The notes beneath the pieces were generated by a model. The model had not been told where the DNA came from. It worked only from the letters and a program-made list of their open reading frames with translations, and made no database searches. The position numbers and the translations under genes were made by a program. A stretch of 64,000 bases of DNA from positions 13,342,023-13,406,022 of the forward strand of contig CM026433.1 of assembly GCA_014871385.1 (NCBI GenBank), read 5' to 3'. Each line of letters opens with the position of its first letter. Position 1 is the stretch's first letter. Shown piece by piece: positions 58,496-64,000 of this stretch. Source of the DNA: Ceratodon purpureus. Taxonomy: Eukaryota > Streptophyta > Bryopsida > Pseudoditrichales > Ditrichaceae.

Positions 58496-60005
58496 TCAGC
58501 AAGATGACATGCGAGCAATCTTGTCACGCAAGTAGAAGAGCTTCGCCCTCCGCACCTTCCTCTTGTCAACAACCTTGATCTCCTTGATGTTAGGTGAGTA
58601 GCTGCAGAAAGGATATCCAGGTTGTTGGGTCAGGATGGGAAAAACAAAAGTAAACTGACTGATAGAAAATGAGTTCTTCGCCTGCCTAAATGGCACTGAG
58701 GATGGGCAGCAAAAGTCGGGTTTCACAAGGATACTTACAGTGGGAAAACCATCTCAACTCCAACTCCGGCAATAACCCTCCTGATTCTAAAGGTGGTGTT
58801 AATGCCTGCATTGCGTCGGGAGATAACGATACCTCTCAACAAAGACACCCTCCTCTTGTTCTCAGGCACTTCCTGCAACGGAGAAGCAGAAGGATGTTAA
58901 TCTAGGCACAGGTTTCGAAGGATGGTTGTGAAGCACATAGGAGGAAAACAAGCTCGTGGAATTACTGTACTCTGAACTGATTATGCTGACGCAGTACCAA
59001 TATTCTAATTATGTATTACAATGAGATTGGACTGGGTAAGATTGCAACTTACAATTCTGAGTTGGATAACATCTCCTGGTCGAATGTCGGGAATGACCTT
59101 CTCAGCATTGGCGGCTTCCACAGCGTCCTTGTTAAGAATCTGAAATCGAAAATTTATTCAATTAGAAAATTCGGATCAAGCTCACGGCACATGTGTCTGC
59201 CATCTTTAAAACGCATAGTTCTACTCCGAGCGCCTTTACAGTATCAATCCCATTCAAATGATCAGAACAATGCACATATAAGCGAATTGGGGCATGTCCT
59301 CCTTTCTGAGTATATTACTCATATCGCTGCACTGATGGGTGAAGGGAGCCTGGAGCTACTGACCTCCATAATGTGCTTCACACGAGTGGTGAGCTTCTTC
59401 GACTTCACGGCAGGGGCAGGGGCATCATCGGAGGTTTCTGGTACAGTCGCCTCTGCGGTGGTGTCAGCCTCAGCCTCAGTTTCGGGGGTAGTCGTCACAG
59501 CTTGTGCGAAGACGGTAAACTTGTCCCTTCTGCCGTTCACCGAGGTCTTAGATGCGACCTGAACAACACCGATAACCCTAAGATGAAATCCCATTCTACC
59601 TTCTAAAACGAACAAATACTGGTCCTCTACACACAGACACAAATCAGTAGCTCCCTACTGCCAGATTTCCACACATTGGCCATAATTGCAGTGGGTCCGT
59701 CAATTCGCAATCCTCCAACGCCAACCAAATCAGAATCTCACTCTGAGTCCCACAGAAACGCGACACAACATCTACCTCCTCTATGGATTTTTATTTCTAT
59801 TCTCTGAATATGCACAAATCCGTTTACCGTGCCACTTTATCCAGGGCGCATCTCAATTACTCACCTGGAAAGTAGAGCGAAGTGGTTCGCACGCCTGCTT
59901 CAACGACGGAGTCACAGCAGGGGTAAACGAAGGCGACGACAAGCCTACAACCTTCAACCCCTTGGGCGCAGCCACCACTCTACTCTTGAGAGACAAAGTA
60001 GCCAT
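58496..60005 (-). CDS. RPL19: Chloroplast 50S ribosomal protein L19 (bL19c), five exons
   Basis: Exons from the 5' end: 60005-59865, 59558-59364, 59139-59053, 58872-58739, 58601-58496, phases consistent, 220 aa. Residues 1 to about 75 are a Ser/Lys/Ala-rich chloroplast transit peptide starting [16 protein letters not shown]. An acidic, Thr/Glu-rich plant-specific linker follows (about 75-100). The L19 domain comprises [71 protein letters not shown] and [11 protein letters not shown]. bL19 lies at the interface between the large and small subunits of the plastid ribosome. The start was chosen because it is the first ATG that gives a transit peptide and an in-phase donor (CCAG|GTGAGT). Confidence 0.95.
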
Positions 60006-62194
60006 CTACACAACACCAAAACTCACACCTTCAGACTACAAACACAACACCTATCCCTCACACAACACAACCTCCCACCTTCCACCTCAACAGTACAGCA
60101 CACTGATACAAAATCTAGACAATGACTGTCACCACACTCCGAAACCAAACCTCAATTCCCAAACACCTCCTGGAGCTCCTCCCAGTGATTCCACACAACC
60201 CATCTGCACCTAGCAGATGTTTCAACAACCTGGACCCCATCTGCACCATCTCCAAAACCTCTATCTAGAAACGCCAATCATCAAAAAACCATCGTCGACC
60301 ATACCTGGCGGATGCAGGTGGAAGCCATCCTGCCTAGCAGTGCCTGATCGAGCTAAGATTTCCACTCCAACCAAAAACTCCACCAGCTTGAAGACCAACC
60401 TCCTGTAGCTTCACAGATTCTAAAAACTAGCACAATCCAGTCGGAGAAACGCGAACAAACTCGCAGAAACTCAGAGAGATTGCCGGAACATGAGCAAGGC
60501 GAGTATAATCCTTGTCTCCGACGCCCGTCCCCGCGCTCCGCCGTCGGATGCCCCCACCGACGCTCCCGATCTCGCCACACCACGGCTTCCTATCTAGACA
60601 TCGCTCCGATAACACAATCCCCACCGTCGATGGAATTCAAATCGAAGGCTGTACGAAGATCAATATCCATCCGTCGATTAAAGCTCCGTTGACGGTGGGG
60701 ATTGAGTTTTAGCCAGCGAAGAGTATTGATAAGCTTTGTGTGGCCCGTCGCGTGCACTTGTGGGTTTAAGGGACGCGTTGGGAACACGTTCCCATGGGAC
60801 TTGAACGTGTTCCCATGGGACTTATCTTGAATCTTCGTCGACGAGGGGGCGACGAAGGGGAGGTTCGTTCGTTGATGGGGAGGTTTCGTTCGTTGGAGGG
60901 GGGGTTGTAGAATCTCCCAGTATGGGCGTTGTGTGGTAGATTATTTGCTGAGTGTACTCCTATCTATCCATTATTGATTCTTACCCTTTTGGTGGTGTCT
61001 GCTTTTAAAAGGAGAGGCTGTTGTTTGTTTTTTCACTTTTGTAGTTTCTTCTGGGTTAGCCTTTCTGATCATGTTTTTGTATCGATGACTGTCTTTGATT
61101 TGGATTCTAAAACTGTGCATAGAAAGTCTTGGAAGGTGTTTTTCGGGTAAAGTTAGGATAAGAAAGGCTTTTTCTAGGGGAGTAATCCGTTTGGGACGCT
61201 ACCTTGAGATATAAGATCTGGGAGGGAAGATGTGAATATGATTTTCTTTTATTTTGGTTTTGAGGGAAATATTGTTTTGATGTAGTATGATTCATGAGGG
61301 GGCATCTGATGATTAGATTTCCGGGAAGTGTTGTTGTCCGGTTCTTGTAGATGGGTCCACAGCTTTTGGTGAATCTGGGACTTTCTGTAGCCATGCAAGA
61401 GATTTGTCTCTCTGGTTGCAGTAAGCATGACAAGTCAATGGCATTCGGGAGGCAAGATCTAATGGCACCTGTTTCTCAATTGGGCAGGTAAATGTTTCTG
61501 TGCCTCGTGGAATGGCGAGTTCGTCACTCAATCGACATGTGCATCTGTCAGAGATGGTGGTTTTTAGGAAGGGTCAAAAGCAAGTTGATAATGAGCCACG
61601 TCAGATCTGTATACGGTGTACGTGGATATCACTGCCCATACCGCTAGGCGCTTCAAAGAATCACAATCCAAAGGCCTACACCCAATGGCTACATAAGATC
61701 CAGAAAAGGGCATTTAGATTCCACAGTGAAGACGGAAGAATTTCACTACAGATGAATTCTAAGATAAGAATCTTTCTTGGCAAGGATATTCAACATTCAG
61801 AGCATTTAACTTTCACTACTGAAAAATCAAATCAACATAAGAAGGTCCACAAAGGTCGAGATCATACATAAGAAGTGCATCAAATGATTCAGACTTCAAT
61901 CTGAAACTCTTATTAATCACTTGAATCAAACTCTTGAAGAAAGAAGACGTCGAATCTAAAGGTGTATCAATGTGAACCTAGCAGATTCTCTCACTTTACT
62001 AAACCATGGTGTCACCTCACTCAATCAATCAAACTGGAATTGTAAACCCAACTGGGGTTTGAAAAAATAAATAGGATTCTAAAGAGCCTGCTTGGCCAAC
62101 TATTCAAGTTGGCTGCAGTTGCGCAACAGTGTGTAGAGCTCTAAAAGTTGATGGTTCGAACTTCTTCAACACAAAAGTTAAATGGGCAAATACC
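60006..62194. other. RPL19 upstream region and panC downstream region
   Basis: No gene is supported. The left part is the promoter side of RPL19, with direct repeats at 60782-60823 and a repeated ggaggtt(t)cgttcgttg block at 60858-60898. The right part is AT-rich, and the frame at 61500-61871 shows no recognisable domain. Confidence 0.5.
60782..60823. repeat. 21-bp direct repeat in the RPL19 upstream region
   Basis: Two adjacent copies of gaac(a/g)(c/t)gttcccatgggact, about 780 bases upstream of the RPL19 start. Confidence 0.8.

Positions 62195-64000
<1,806 letters not shown>

Overview
This is nuclear DNA of a land plant. It carries many multi-exon genes with GT-AG introns (and a few GC-AG introns), nuclear genes for chloroplast proteins (ATP synthase delta, ribosomal protein L19), a plant-type SUVR histone methyltransferase module, a TIR-NB-LRR receptor and plant transposons. 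A bryophyte or other non-flowering plant fits best, but that is an inference and the species was not recognised. All exon structures below were read by eye from splice signals and checked by requiring exon lengths and phases to add up.

Left part (1-6191): two minus-strand genes, one with a RING-like zinc finger and one a small coiled-coil protein. Each sits behind a near-copy of the same TATA promoter and leader, and each has a GGGCGCG-rich array upstream. A dead PIF/Harbinger transposase follows. This block looks like part of a mobile element that extends off the left edge.

6196-21338 is the most striking object. It is a 15.1 kb DNA transposon bounded by 20-bp inverted repeats (19/20 matching) and a 4-bp ATTA target duplication. 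It encodes a 1070-aa DDE-type transposase on the plus strand. Convergent to it is an apparently intact 1376-aa protein that fuses an N-terminal domain, coiled coil and RING-like finger to a complete SUVR4-like pre-SET/SET/post-SET (histone H3K9 methyltransferase) module. AGTAC motifs are scattered through its ends and introns. The RING-like finger resembles that of the first gene in the window, so the two may belong to one family of transposon-borne proteins.

21343-36000: a type II membrane methyltransferase-like gene, a small secreted protein, and a six-exon TIR-NB-LRR gene whose first exon adds an unusual cysteine-rich zinc-ribbon-like domain. These are followed by an inverted partial copy of AP5Z1 and a BTB gene.

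37076-42671 is a complete-length piggyBac-like element (TTAA duplication, CCCCTAAAG ends). Its transposase gene is broken by a nested 400-bp MITE, a frameshift and in-frame stops. It lies between the AP5Z1 pseudogene fragment and the intact parent gene.

44336-64000 is ordinary host sequence: AP5Z1 (16 exons), a Gfo/Idh/MocA oxidoreductase, chloroplast ATP synthase delta, chloroplast ribosomal protein L19 and the 3' part of pantothenate synthetase, separated by long AT-rich intergenic DNA.
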